64,000 bases of DNA, taken from assembly GCA_943788505.1 (NCBI GenBank), contig CALSQR010000001.1, positions 1,315,001 through 1,379,000 on the forward strand, given 5' to 3'. Below are positions 15,675 through 24,506 of this stretch, piece by piece. The notes under the pieces are model-generated. The model worked only from the letters and a program-made list of their open reading frames with translations, did not search any database and was not told the origin of the DNA. Every line of letters begins with the position of its first letter. The stretch's first letter is position 1. The position numbers and the translations under genes are program-made. The stretch comes from an uncultured bacterium (GTDB lineage: Bacteria; Bacteroidota; Rhodothermia; Rhodothermales; UBA10348).

Positions 15675-18467
15675 ATGACAAACCTGCTATCACGTTGTTC
15701 AGTTCTTATTGCACTGCTACTGCTAGCCTTCACCCCTACCACTTCAAGTGCCCAGAATGGGAGTGTTGCGGGAACCGTTATTGTGCAAGAGGATGGCATG
15801 CCTCTTCCTGGCGCCAACGTTATTGCTCTTGATGCAAGTGGCGCTGTGAAAGCAGGAGCTGCTACAGATGTTGACGGGAAGTATTCCTTCACAGTAGCCG
15901 TTGGCAGCTATACGCTCCGCGCTCGCTTTGTCGGTTTTCAGGATTGCGAATCTGACATAAATGTGACAGTCGGATCGATAACAACGGTTGATTGTGCCAT
16001 GAGCCAGACCGGCCTTGAGCTCAACACGGTTGTAATTGCTGCTTCTCGGCGTCAAGAGAAAGCGCTCGATGCGCCTGCGTCGATATCTGTGCTTTCCGCA
16101 GACGAGGTGGCCAGCAATGTGGGTGGCTCTTCGATTGAAGCACTTCGCACAACCCCAGGCGTAGATATGCAGCAAACGGGAGTTGACCGACGCGAAATGG
16201 TTCTTCGAGGATTCAATAACGCGTTCTCCGGTGCTACCTATGTGTTGACCGATTATCGTCAGGCTGCCGTTCCTTCTTTGGCCGTAAATATCTATTCGAT
16301 TATGGGCAACCTGAGTCAGGACATTGACCGCGTAGAAGTGGTTCGTGGACCAGGTTCTGCCCTCTACGGAGCAGGTGTTGATGCCGGAGTGGTCCACTTC
16401 ATTACGAAGGATCCATTTACACACCAAGGAACAACGATCAGCATAACTGGTGGAGAACAATCATTCATTTCTGGAGAAATGCGCCATGCCGGTGTCACCG
16501 GAAACGGCAAGCTCGGCTACAAGATTACCGGCGCTTACGGAACCGCCCAAGACTGGGAACTGGATCCTGATGATCCGCACGATGCACAGCAGATTTTAAT
16601 CGACGGTGAGCGCAACCCTGATTACATGAAATCCAACGTGAATGGCACTCTGGAATACCGTTTCAGTGATACCGGCACCATCACAGCTAATGGTGGTTAT
16701 TCGGGGCTGAAGGCCACCATACTGTCTGGTGTTGGTACAGTTCAGGCAGACGGATACGGCTATTCTTATGGCCAGCTTCGCCTAAACGTAGATAATTTCT
16801 TCGCTCAGCTTTATCTGAACAAAAATGATGGCGGTGACTCATTCGTATACGGAGCATTTCCTGTTATTGACAACAGTACGCAGCTTGTTGGCCAAGCTCA
16901 GTATGACATGACCTTGAATGAAGGCAAGCAGAGCCTCATTATGGGTGCTGATTTTGAGTTTATTCGTCCAGACACTGAAGGTACCATCCAAACTGATGAA
17001 GGAATTGACGCGTTTGGAGCGTACATCCAGAGTAGTACCGCTCTAACCCAGAAATTGGATTTCACGGCAGCTTTGCGCGGTGATTATTCCAATGTGACTG
17101 AGGCTTTCGAAATCTCTCCGAGGGCGGCCATTGTGTTCAAGCCAACCAAGAGCAATTCCTTCCGCGCCACGTTCAACCGGGCGTTTTCGTCTCCCTCGAC
17201 GAACTCAAACTTCCTGAATATCGTCGCAGGTCAGATTCCAGGAACGGACATTTTCCTTCGAGGTCGCGGTTCAGCCAATGGATACACGTGGGAACGAAAT
17301 GCAGCCTATTCCGGCTTTGCTGGCACCGATCTAGTCGCCTCTAGCCTAAATCCTGCATCACTGGGAGCGCCTCAGCCTATTGGTCTCCCACTTGATGCTG
17401 TGTATGGTTCTGTTTATGCAGGCTTGTCTGCTATCCCAGCATCAACTCTTGCTGCTATGCTTGATGCAGCTGGTTTACCCGTTGATGAAGCAACGGCCGG
17501 TGGCCTTCAGGCCCTTCTTTCCCCGGCCGCTGGAACCAATGTTCAGGGCTTTACAAACGGCCTTCTCGGGACGCTCAATGCATCGACGTTGCAAGTCGAA
17601 CTATTGCCAGTTCGTGACTTGAAAGACATCCGTTCGCTGGATCAGACGATTACAAATACGTTTGAAATCGGATATAAAGGGGTCATTAACGAGAAGCTTC
17701 TCGTAACCATTGACGGATACTACACGAATCGTGATAATTTTGTAGGACCGTTGTTGGTTGAGACTCCATTCGTGATTGTTCCGAACCTAGCTAACGACCT
17801 CACAGCAGCTCTTGCGGCTGGCATTGCCGGCAACCCAAGCTTGGCTGGTGCACTAGGATCTTTTGGCGTTAGCTCTGCGCAAGCAGCAGGCCTGATCGTG
17901 CAGCTTGCAGGAAGCGGTCTCCCAGATGCTGGGACTCCAGTTGCCATTGTTCAGCCTTTGGAGAACAACCCGGGTGTCGGATCTACGCCAGAGCTTATGC
18001 TTACCTACCGCAATTTTGGGAAGGTATCCTTCTATGGCACAGACATCGCATTCCAATACTTGGCTAATGATAAACTGAGTGTCTTTGGAAATCTGTCAAT
18101 AGTGAGTGATGATTTCTTTGATGACGAAGAACTAGATGAAGAAGGTACTGGTCTCTCACTCGCATTAAATGCACCGACCCTGAAAGGATCAGGTGGATTC
18201 AAATATAAATTTGCTTCAGGCTTGTCAATAAATGCAGCTGGTCGGTACACAGATGGTTTCCCTGTTCTGTCTGGACCATATGTAGGAGATATTGATAGCT
18301 ACTTCCTGCTTGACCTCGGTGCTGGATACGATATGTCTCGCTTCCAGTCAGGTCTGCGTATCGATATTGGCGTTTCTAATGCGCTTGACAACATGCATCG
18401 TGAGTTTATCGGGGCACCACAGATGGGACGCATGGCCATGGGTCGCGTGACCTACTCGATCAAGTAA
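15675..18467 (+). CDS. TonB-dependent receptor with carboxypeptidase-regulatory-like domain
   Basis: About 930 residues from the ATG at 15675, which has a GGAG ribosome binding site six bases upstream and starts the signal peptide MTNLLSRCSVLIALLLLAF (cleavage after SSA). Order of domains: carboxypeptidase-D regulatory-like beta sandwich (28-108, SVAGTVIVQEDGMPLPGANV), plug (about 130-245, with APASISVLSADEV, RGFNNAFSG and VEVVRGPGSALYGAGVDAGVV), then an outer-membrane beta-barrel ending in RVTYSIK. It imports a ligand with TonB energy; the ligand is unknown, and no SusD-like partner is adjacent. Two long Ala/Leu/Gly-rich stretches in the barrel look like enlarged loops. Transcribed alone and closed by a strong terminator. 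Confidence 0.9.
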   Translation: MTNLLSRCSVLIALLLLAFTPTTSSAQNGSVAGTVIVQEDGMPLPGANVIALDASGAVKAGAATDVDGKYSFTVAVGSYTLRARFVGFQDCESDINVTVGSITTVDCAMSQTGLELNTVVIAASRRQEKALDAPASISVLSADEVASNVGGSSIEALRTTPGVDMQQTGVDRREMVLRGFNNAFSGATYVLTDYRQAAVPSLAVNIYSIMGNLSQDIDRVEVVRGPGSALYGAGVDAGVVHFITKDPFTHQGTTISITGGEQSFISGEMRHAGVTGNGKLGYKITGAYGTAQDWELDPDDPHDAQQILIDGERNPDYMKSNVNGTLEYRFSDTGTITANGGYSGLKATILSGVGTVQADGYGYSYGQLRLNVDNFFAQLYLNKNDGGDSFVYGAFPVIDNSTQLVGQAQYDMTLNEGKQSLIMGADFEFIRPDTEGTIQTDEGIDAFGAYIQSSTALTQKLDFTAALRGDYSNVTEAFEISPRAAIVFKPTKSNSFRATFNRAFSSPSTNSNFLNIVAGQIPGTDIFLRGRGSANGYTWERNAAYSGFAGTDLVASSLNPASLGAPQPIGLPLDAVYGSVYAGLSAIPASTLAAMLDAAGLPVDEATAGGLQALLSPAAGTNVQGFTNGLLGTLNASTLQVELLPVRDLKDIRSLDQTITNTFEIGYKGVINEKLLVTIDGYYTNRDNFVGPLLVETPFVIVPNLANDLTAALAAGIAGNPSLAGALGSFGVSSAQAAGLIVQLAGSGLPDAGTPVAIVQPLENNPGVGSTPELMLTYRNFGKVSFYGTDIAFQYLANDKLSVFGNLSIVSDDFFDDEELDEEGTGLSLALNAPTLKGSGGFKYKFASGLSINAAGRYTDGFPVLSGPYVGDIDSYFLLDLGAGYDMSRFQSGLRIDIGVSNALDNMHREFIGAPQMGRMAMGRVTYSIK

Positions 18468-18504
18468 GTATCTTTGCTGGCTGGGAGCCATCGCTCATGG
18501 GCTC

Positions 18505-18539
18505 AAGGGGCGTCGCGCTATGCGCGACGCCCCTTTTTT
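18505..18539 (+). terminator. Strong intrinsic terminator after the TonB receptor gene
   Basis: AAGGGGCGTCGCGC (18505-18518) pairs perfectly with GCGCGACGCCCCTT (18522-18535) across a three-base TAT loop, followed by a T run (18534-18539). It separates the receptor gene from the nuo operon. The remaining bases to 18754 hold no gene that I can support. Confidence 0.9.
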
Positions 18540-18754
18540 GTGTTCGATAATCGTGCATCGGACGAGATTTTTGCTTTCGCCCGCACTGTTTTGAGAACTC
18601 ACGGTCAATTGCCCATTGAATTGCCCTTCTTTCGTTGACCCGCACTGGGCTGTTGGGTACTTTCGAAGCGCTGAAGATCTACCCCGACGAGGCAGTGGGA
18701 CAATCGAGTGTTTGACTGATCCGCCTCCTCCCGGGAATTCAACCCACGGCACTC

Positions 18755-19126
18755 ATGCTCTCCGATTTCATACCCTTCTTCATCCAGCTCGGCATCGCAG
18801 TCGGACTTTCGTTCACGCTGCTGAAGGCTGCCGCCTTGATCGGCCCGAAACGCGATAACGTTATCAAGATGACGTCCTACGAAAGTGGGATGGATCCTAT
18901 TGGATCTGCGAGGGAACGGTATTCGGTGAAATTCTACCTGGTCGCCATGATCTTCATCGTATTCGATGTTGAGATCGTGTTCCTGTATCCGTGGGCCGTC
19001 AGTTTTGACGAGTTCATTGCTGCAGGTGCCGGCCCAGGCGTAATGGCTGTGGTCTTGTTCTTCGTGATCATCCTTGCCATCGGCTTGGTATACGACATTA
19101 AAAAAGGCGGCCTCGAGTTTGATTGA
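18755..19126 (+). CDS. nuoA: NADH-quinone oxidoreductase subunit A
   Basis: A 123-residue membrane subunit of complex I with three hydrophobic segments. Family signatures are TSYESGMDPIGSARERYSVKFYLVAMIFIVFDVEIVF, including the conserved ESG and the Glu of FDVEIVFLYPW that lies near the quinone-binding region. First gene of the nuo cluster, 56 nt before nuoB. The ATG at 18755 gives a normal length. Confidence 0.96.
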   Translation: MLSDFIPFFIQLGIAVGLSFTLLKAAALIGPKRDNVIKMTSYESGMDPIGSARERYSVKFYLVAMIFIVFDVEIVFLYPWAVSFDEFIAAGAGPGVMAVVLFFVIILAIGLVYDIKKGGLEFD

Positions 19127-19182
19127 TACCTGCTTGACAGCCACTCCGCCCCGAACCAGAATTCTCACAAGCGTACAGTCCA

Positions 19183-19764
19183 ATGGGACCTGAAAATGCC
19201 CTCCAGGAAGGGTTTATGACAACCCGCGTTGACGCGGTCGTTAACTGGGCGCGGTCAAACTCGCTCATGCCCATGCCTATGGGCCTTGCGTGTTGCGCCA
19301 TCGAAATGATGGCGTTCGCAGCACCCAAGTATGACGTCGCCCGATTCGGAAGTGAAGCCATGCGGTTTTCACCACGGCAGGCCGATCTCATGATTGTCGC
19401 TGGCTGGGTGAGCTACAAAATGGCTCACACCATCCGTCGCGTCTGGGACCAGATGGCTGATCCAAAGTGGTGCATCGCCATGGGTGCCTGTGCCTCTTCT
19501 GGTGGAATGCACCGCTGTTATGGCGTTGTGCAGGGTTGCGACAACTTTCTTCCTGTCGATGTTTACATCCCGGGATGCCCTCCCCGCCCGGAAGCCGTCA
19601 TCCACGCCCTGATGGATATCCAGGAAAAAATCCGGAACGAATATTCGGTAGCGCAGGATGGTGAGTTCGGCAAAGAAGTGCGCAAAATCACGCCAGCCCG
19701 TCCAACGATTGTTACTCCGACAGGTGAGGATGCTATTTCTCCCTCCGGTCTGTATACCCAGTGA
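19183..19764 (+). CDS. nuoB: NADH-quinone oxidoreductase subunit B
   Basis: 193 residues. Binds the terminal cluster N2, which passes electrons to quinone. The tandem cysteines C37/C38 ([10 protein letters not shown]), C103 (GACASSGG) and C132 ([11 protein letters not shown]) are all present. The C-terminal tail of about 40 residues after the helix MDIQEKI is variable in the family. Its stop codon overlaps the GTG start of nuoC (GTGA). Confidence 0.97.
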   Translation: MGPENALQEGFMTTRVDAVVNWARSNSLMPMPMGLACCAIEMMAFAAPKYDVARFGSEAMRFSPRQADLMIVAGWVSYKMAHTIRRVWDQMADPKWCIAMGACASSGGMHRCYGVVQGCDNFLPVDVYIPGCPPRPEAVIHALMDIQEKIRNEYSVAQDGEFGKEVRKITPARPTIVTPTGEDAISPSGLYTQ

Positions 19765-20453
19765 GCACCATGGCTGATACCAATAAATCCAAGGCGCCCA
19801 GTACCCTGCCGTTCAGCTTTGTCCCGCAGGAACCGGAAACGGCCGTTGAGAACAATCCCCATGCGAAGGCCACCACTCAGGTTGCTGACGTGGTGGAAGC
19901 GCTCAAAGCCTCTTTTGGCGACGCCGTTCATGAGGTTGTTGTCTATGCGGGTGAGCACACCGTTCGTGTTGATCGCACCCGAATCGTAGAGGTCTGCACG
20001 TTCCTCAAGACTGAACAAGGATTCAATTACCTAGCCGATGCCGGCGGGTTAGACCGATTCACCGAGGATGACCGCTACGAAGTGTTCTATAACCTCGTGA
20101 ACATCACGGACATGAAGCGAATCCGCATATCGTTGCGGGTGGACGAGGACGGCATGAGTGTGCCGACGGTCACAGATGTTTACCCGGCAGCTAACTGGAA
20201 CGAACGCGAGTGCTTTGACATGTTCGGCATTTCGTTTGATGGCCATCCGGACCTTCGGCGCATGTTTATGCCCGAAGACTTTGAATATTACCCGCTCCGC
20301 AAGGAATTTCCTTTGTTGGGCGTACCTGGCTCTCTTCCCCTGCCGCCGCAGGTACCGACGGGAGAACTCACGGGAGATCCGTTCCCGGCTGCTCACGGAC
20401 ACAAGCCTCCGAAGAGCTTCCAGGAAGTCAAAAGTGAAGAGGAAAACGGATGA
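19761..20453 (+). CDS. nuoC: NADH-quinone oxidoreductase subunit C
   Basis: 230 residues, 30-kDa-type peripheral arm subunit. The conserved block [47 protein letters not shown] is present in full. An N-terminal stretch of about 50 residues ([21 protein letters not shown]) is longer than in minimal homologues. The GTG at 19761 overlaps nuoB by 4 nt; an ATG three codons later is an alternative. Overlaps nuoD by 4 nt (ATGA), so it is a separate gene, not a nuoCD fusion. Confidence 0.95.
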   Translation: MSTMADTNKSKAPSTLPFSFVPQEPETAVENNPHAKATTQVADVVEALKASFGDAVHEVVVYAGEHTVRVDRTRIVEVCTFLKTEQGFNYLADAGGLDRFTEDDRYEVFYNLVNITDMKRIRISLRVDEDGMSVPTVTDVYPAANWNERECFDMFGISFDGHPDLRRMFMPEDFEYYPLRKEFPLLGVPGSLPLPPQVPTGELTGDPFPAAHGHKPPKSFQEVKSEEENG

Positions 20454-21763
20454 GCTCGATTTCCCAGACCGATTTTTCGGAAACCCTCAAATTCTGGCCT
20501 CGCCACAACGAAGCGCTCTATCGCCGGCTCGAAACCAAGCATTCTTGGTTGGAAGATGTCCCGGGCGATGGTAGCCCTGCAGACCCTCTTGAGCACCAGA
20601 TGGTCCTCAACATTGGGCCGCAGCACCCTGCCACACACGGCGTACTTCGTTGCGTGGTCAAGCTTGACGGGGAAAGGATTGAACGGTGCGTCCTTGATAT
20701 CGGATACCTGCACCGCGGTGTAGAGAAAATCGCCGAAAACAAGACCTACCAGGAGTTCATGCCCTATACGGACCGCATGGACTACCTCTCTCCCTATTCA
20801 AACAACGTGGCTTGGTGCCTTGCTGTTGAAAAGCTTGCCGGTATCGAAGTGCCTGACCGGGCGCAGTGGATCCGGATGATGATGAGCGAACTGGCCCGCA
20901 TTTCAGCTCACTTGCTCTGGATGGGCGTGGGGTTGATGGACGCAGGCGCCGTTTCGGTCTTCCTCTGGTCGTTCCAGTTCCGCGAAGATCTGTATACGAT
21001 TTTTGACGAGGTAGCCGGTGCTCGTTTGACAGTATCTCATTCACGGATTGGTGGAGTAGCCACGGACCTGAATGACACGGGCATTGCCCTTATCGCTGAC
21101 TTTGCAGAGCGTTTTCCTGAAGCCATCGCTGGATGGGAAAAACTGCTCAACCGCAACCGAATCTGGATCGATCGCAACCTCGGCATTGGTTACATGAGTG
21201 CCGAAGACGTCGTAGCTCGTGGCCTTACGGGTCCCAACCTGCGAGGATCTGGTGTGGCGCATGACATCCGCCGTTTCGAGCCATACCTGAAGTATGAAGA
21301 GGTAGACTTCCAGATTCCAATCCGTACCGAAGGAGACGCCCTCGCTCGTTACTTCATCCGTATGGATGAAATGAAGGAGAGCGTCAAGATCATCAAGCAG
21401 TGCCTCGAGGCCCTGAAGACCGTAAAAGGTGCTGTTCGAACTGATGATGCAAAGCGTTCCTATCCGAGCAAAGACGAAGTCTACTACTCGATGGAAGGCC
21501 TCATTCATGACTTCATGTACACCGACACAGGTGTAACGCCGCCTAAAGGGGCGTCCGTCTACCATGCAATCGAAGCGCCAAAGGGTGAGTTGGGCTTCTA
21601 CTTGCAATCAGACGGAACAGGAAGTCCATGGCGTGCGAAAATGAACTCCCCAAGCTTTTCCAACCTACAGGGTCTTGAAACCCTGCTCGAAGGCGCCCAA
21701 ATGGGCGACATGGTGATCCTCATCGGAACCGTTGATCCGGTTCTCGGGGAAGCCGACAAATAA
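20450..21763 (+). CDS. nuoD: NADH-quinone oxidoreductase subunit D
   Basis: 437 residues, 49-kDa-type subunit that forms the quinone pocket with NuoB. It has the signatures NIGPQHPATHGVLR, LDIGYLHRGVEKIAEN, PYTDRMDYLSPYSNN and the C-terminal RAKMNSPSFSNLQGL...DMVILIGTVDPVLGEADK. It is homologous to the large subunit of NiFe hydrogenases. The start ATG overlaps the nuoC stop by four bases. Confidence 0.97.
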   Translation: MSSISQTDFSETLKFWPRHNEALYRRLETKHSWLEDVPGDGSPADPLEHQMVLNIGPQHPATHGVLRCVVKLDGERIERCVLDIGYLHRGVEKIAENKTYQEFMPYTDRMDYLSPYSNNVAWCLAVEKLAGIEVPDRAQWIRMMMSELARISAHLLWMGVGLMDAGAVSVFLWSFQFREDLYTIFDEVAGARLTVSHSRIGGVATDLNDTGIALIADFAERFPEAIAGWEKLLNRNRIWIDRNLGIGYMSAEDVVARGLTGPNLRGSGVAHDIRRFEPYLKYEEVDFQIPIRTEGDALARYFIRMDEMKESVKIIKQCLEALKTVKGAVRTDDAKRSYPSKDEVYYSMEGLIHDFMYTDTGVTPPKGASVYHAIEAPKGELGFYLQSDGTGSPWRAKMNSPSFSNLQGLETLLEGAQMGDMVILIGTVDPVLGEADK

Positions 21764-21783
21764 ACCGATCTGCCCCAGCAATC

Positions 21784-22458
21784 ATGGCTGACTTCATTAA
21801 ACATCCCGTGGTCGAGCTTCCAGACCGGAAACCCGAACCCGTGTTCGGACCGGACGAACTCGTTTTCTCTGAGGATGAAAAAGCTCAGGTAAAAACCTGG
21901 ATTTCGCGGTACCCAACTGCCGACGGCGCCATAATGCGTGGCCTGTGGTTGGCCCAAGAAAAATTTGGCTTCCTACCTCCAGAAGTAATCCAACTTGTGG
22001 CGGACGAAATCGGTATTCCGTACGCGAATGCGTACGGCGTGGCCACGTTCTATACCCAGTATTTTAAGGAGAAAAAAGGTACGTACGTCCTAGACGTTTG
22101 CACCTGTTTCTCCTGTCAGTTGTGCGGTGGGTTTGACATGCTACACTACCTCGAGGAGAAGCTTGGTGTCCACAAAGGGGAAACGACCCCTGATGGCGAC
22201 TTCACGATCCAAGAAGCTGAATGCCTGGGTGCTTGTGGATCGGCCCCGATGTTGCAGATTACGAATGGACCGTTTGTCCATAATCTGACGGAAGAGAAGA
22301 TCGATGCCCTGGTGGATGCTCTGCGCGAAGGTCAGATGCCAGCATTCACGTCCGTCACTCTCCCTCAGGACGAGGACGAACTGGGCGGCAACCGGCGAAC
22401 GGATGTCTCTGCGACAGATACGTATTCCGTCCGTCCAGTAAGCGAGACGGTACGATGA
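21784..22458 (+). CDS. nuoE: NADH-quinone oxidoreductase subunit E, with C-terminal extension
   Basis: 224 residues, 24-kDa-type thioredoxin-like 2Fe-2S subunit carrying cluster N1a. Cluster ligands are C106 and C111 (VCTCFSC) and C147 and C151 (AECLGACGSAPM). The catalytic core ends near residue 185; about 40 further residues (VTLPQDEDELGGNRRTDVS and onwards) are polar, likely disordered, and not part of the standard family. Spaced 20 nt after nuoD and 49 nt before nuoF. Confidence 0.95.
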   Translation: MADFIKHPVVELPDRKPEPVFGPDELVFSEDEKAQVKTWISRYPTADGAIMRGLWLAQEKFGFLPPEVIQLVADEIGIPYANAYGVATFYTQYFKEKKGTYVLDVCTCFSCQLCGGFDMLHYLEEKLGVHKGETTPDGDFTIQEAECLGACGSAPMLQITNGPFVHNLTEEKIDALVDALREGQMPAFTSVTLPQDEDELGGNRRTDVSATDTYSVRPVSETVR

Positions 22459-22507
22459 TCTTCAAATCCGCAAACACCCTTCCTTTGAAGACAGAGCAAA
22501 CGACACG

Positions 22508-23821
22508 ATGAGCAAAGCCGGCGATTGGCGCAATTACCAGCGAGTCCTGCTTCCCCCAGTCAAGGATCTCCACAAATTGGAGGTCTATGAAGCCAACGAA
22601 GGGTATGCAGCCCTGCGTGACGTTGTCACTACTGACAAATGGGACCCAACTTCAGTTACGAACGAAGTCAAGAAAAGTGGCCTTAAGGGTCGCGGTGGAG
22701 CCGGCTTCCCGACGGGGCTGAAGTGGAGTTTCATGCCTCCTGTTGACCCTGACATACCCCGTTTCCTGTGTTGTAATGGAGATGAGTCCGAGCCGGGCAC
22801 CTTCAAGGACCGCCAGCTCATGGAATACAATCCTCATCTGGTATTCGAAGGCATGCTGATTGCCGCCTATGCGATGTCGATCAAGACGACATTTCTCTAC
22901 ATCCGTGGAGAGTTTGCCGACTGGATCACGCTCATGGAGAAGGAACTCGAGAAAGCCTATGAGAAAGGTTTTGTCGGCAAAAACATAATGGGATCCGACT
23001 TCTCGTGTGATATCGTGATCCACAAAGGAGCTGGTGCTTATATCTGTGGGGAAGAGTCATCTTTAATGAACTCCTTGGAAGGCAAACGCGCTTATCCTCG
23101 CATCAAGCCGCCGTTTCCTGCCCAGAAAGGTGTTTGGGGGTATCCAACCACCATTAACAATGTTGAAACACTGGCCTGCGCTCCACTCATCATCCGCAAA
23201 GGCGGTGAGTGGTTTTCAGGAATTGGCTCGGAGAAGCACCCCGGTCCAGTCCTGTACGGAATTTCAGGGCATGTCAATCGCCCGGGAGTGTACGAATTCC
23301 CGACCGGCATGCTGATTACCGACCTCATTGAAGAGGTAGCTGGTGGTATGCGAGGAGGCAAACAACTCAAGGCCCTCATTCCTGGCGGCTCATCTACCCC
23401 AATCCTGCGCGCCGATATGATCGAGGGCGTGACAATGGATGCCGACTCACTGCGTGAGGCCGGTTCCATGATGGGAACGAGTGGTATGCTAATCATGGAT
23501 GAAGACACAGATATCGTGTCTTGGCTGCGTAGGATCACTCATTTCTACCATCACGAAAGTTGTGGGCAGTGCACCCCATGCCGTGAAGGCACTGGGTGGC
23601 TAGAAAATATTGTAACCCGGCTTGACGAAGGCGAAGGCAATCTGCGCGATCTCGATCTGCTCATTGATTTGTGTTCGCAGATGGAAGGTCGGACCGTTTG
23701 TGCCCTTGCAGATGCCGCCGCATGGCCGGTTCGCTACACAATTGATCGGTTCCGTAGTGAGTTCGAGGGCAAGTGTAAAAAGCCTTCCCCCGTGGCCAGT
23801 GCAGAACTAGCGACAGCCTGA
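22508..23821 (+). CDS. nuoF: NADH-quinone oxidoreductase subunit F
   Basis: 437 residues, 51-kDa-type subunit that oxidises NADH at FMN and holds cluster N3. Motifs: GRGGAGFPTG (61-70) for FMN/NADH, NGDESEPGTFKDR, GAGAYICGEESSLMNSLEG, and the N3 site ESCGQCTPCREGT with a later Cys in RTVCALADAAAWPV. A short C-terminal tail follows. Start at the ATG at 22508; an interval of 30 nt separates it from the DUF4920 gene rather than from nuoG as in most operons. Confidence 0.97.
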   Translation: MSKAGDWRNYQRVLLPPVKDLHKLEVYEANEGYAALRDVVTTDKWDPTSVTNEVKKSGLKGRGGAGFPTGLKWSFMPPVDPDIPRFLCCNGDESEPGTFKDRQLMEYNPHLVFEGMLIAAYAMSIKTTFLYIRGEFADWITLMEKELEKAYEKGFVGKNIMGSDFSCDIVIHKGAGAYICGEESSLMNSLEGKRAYPRIKPPFPAQKGVWGYPTTINNVETLACAPLIIRKGGEWFSGIGSEKHPGPVLYGISGHVNRPGVYEFPTGMLITDLIEEVAGGMRGGKQLKALIPGGSSTPILRADMIEGVTMDADSLREAGSMMGTSGMLIMDEDTDIVSWLRRITHFYHHESCGQCTPCREGTGWLENIVTRLDEGEGNLRDLDLLIDLCSQMEGRTVCALADAAAWPVRYTIDRFRSEFEGKCKKPSPVASAELATA

Positions 23822-23851
23822 CCCATAAACCACTTTATTTCAACCCGAAAC

Positions 23852-24484
23852 ATGACGCGTATCCTTCTTTCAGCCTTTATCGGATTGCTCTTTCTTGCTG
23901 GGTGCTCCGATTCTCAGGAAACCTCAACCCCGACATCTTCTGTTGTGGCTTTGGCATCCTATGATGTTTTTGGTGATGGTTTTGATCAAGTTGACGCCGT
24001 TCCCGTGCAGCAGGTTGCGAGTAACCCTTCAGACTATCTTGGCTCACCCGTCAAGGTATCTGGAACGATCACTCAAGTCTGTCAGGGAATGGGATGTTGG
24101 ATGACTCTGCGGGTGTCAGATACACAACTCGTTCGCATTGTCATGCCAAGAGACGATCAGGACAACTACCTGTTCACGTTGGCCAAGGACATCAGTGGAC
24201 GGCGTGCTGTTATTATGGGCACCTTAGACGAGTCAACCCTTGCTGAGTTTGAAGCACCCATGCATCAGGACGGTGATTCTGAAGGGCATCATGCCGATGA
24301 ATATGATGAAGGCGAGCACCATGCTGAGGGGCAAGAAGCCGATGACGACCACCATGCTGAGGAAGAAGAAGCTGATGACGACCACAGCACCGTGGAAGGA
24401 CTCGAATTGCATATCACTGCGAGCGGCGTCCTTGTAGAGAAGCCGGACGAAGCGACAGATGCTTCTGTCGAAACCACCGACTGA
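23852..24484 (+). CDS. DUF4920 lipoprotein with His/Asp/Glu-rich segment, embedded in nuo
   Basis: 210 residues. Lipobox LAGC (Cys18). The core (about 35-136 and 182-196) fits DUF4920: YDVFGDGF, a small OB-like beta domain, and CQGMGCWM with C77/C82. The core is interrupted by about 40 residues (138-179) holding four HH pairs or triplets within acidic runs (GHHADE, EHHAEG, DHHAEEEE, DDDHS), a composition typical of Zn/Cu/Ni-binding stretches. The underlying DNA contains a near-direct repeat (GATGACGACCAC at two sites), suggesting expansion by duplication. The gene is between nuoF and nuoG on the same strand with tight spacing, so it is co-transcribed with complex I. Function unknown; a role in metal handling for the respiratory chain is inference only. 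Confidence 0.85.
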   Translation: MTRILLSAFIGLLFLAGCSDSQETSTPTSSVVALASYDVFGDGFDQVDAVPVQQVASNPSDYLGSPVKVSGTITQVCQGMGCWMTLRVSDTQLVRIVMPRDDQDNYLFTLAKDISGRRAVIMGTLDESTLAEFEAPMHQDGDSEGHHADEYDEGEHHAEGQEADDDHHAEEEEADDDHSTVEGLELHITASGVLVEKPDEATDASVETTD

Positions 24485-24506
24485 GAAACGAATTTCCGTA
24501 CCGATC

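Noticed and set aside
21041-21607. 188-codon open frame antisense to nuoD
   Set aside because: No family signature and no independent context; a shadow of a conserved gene.
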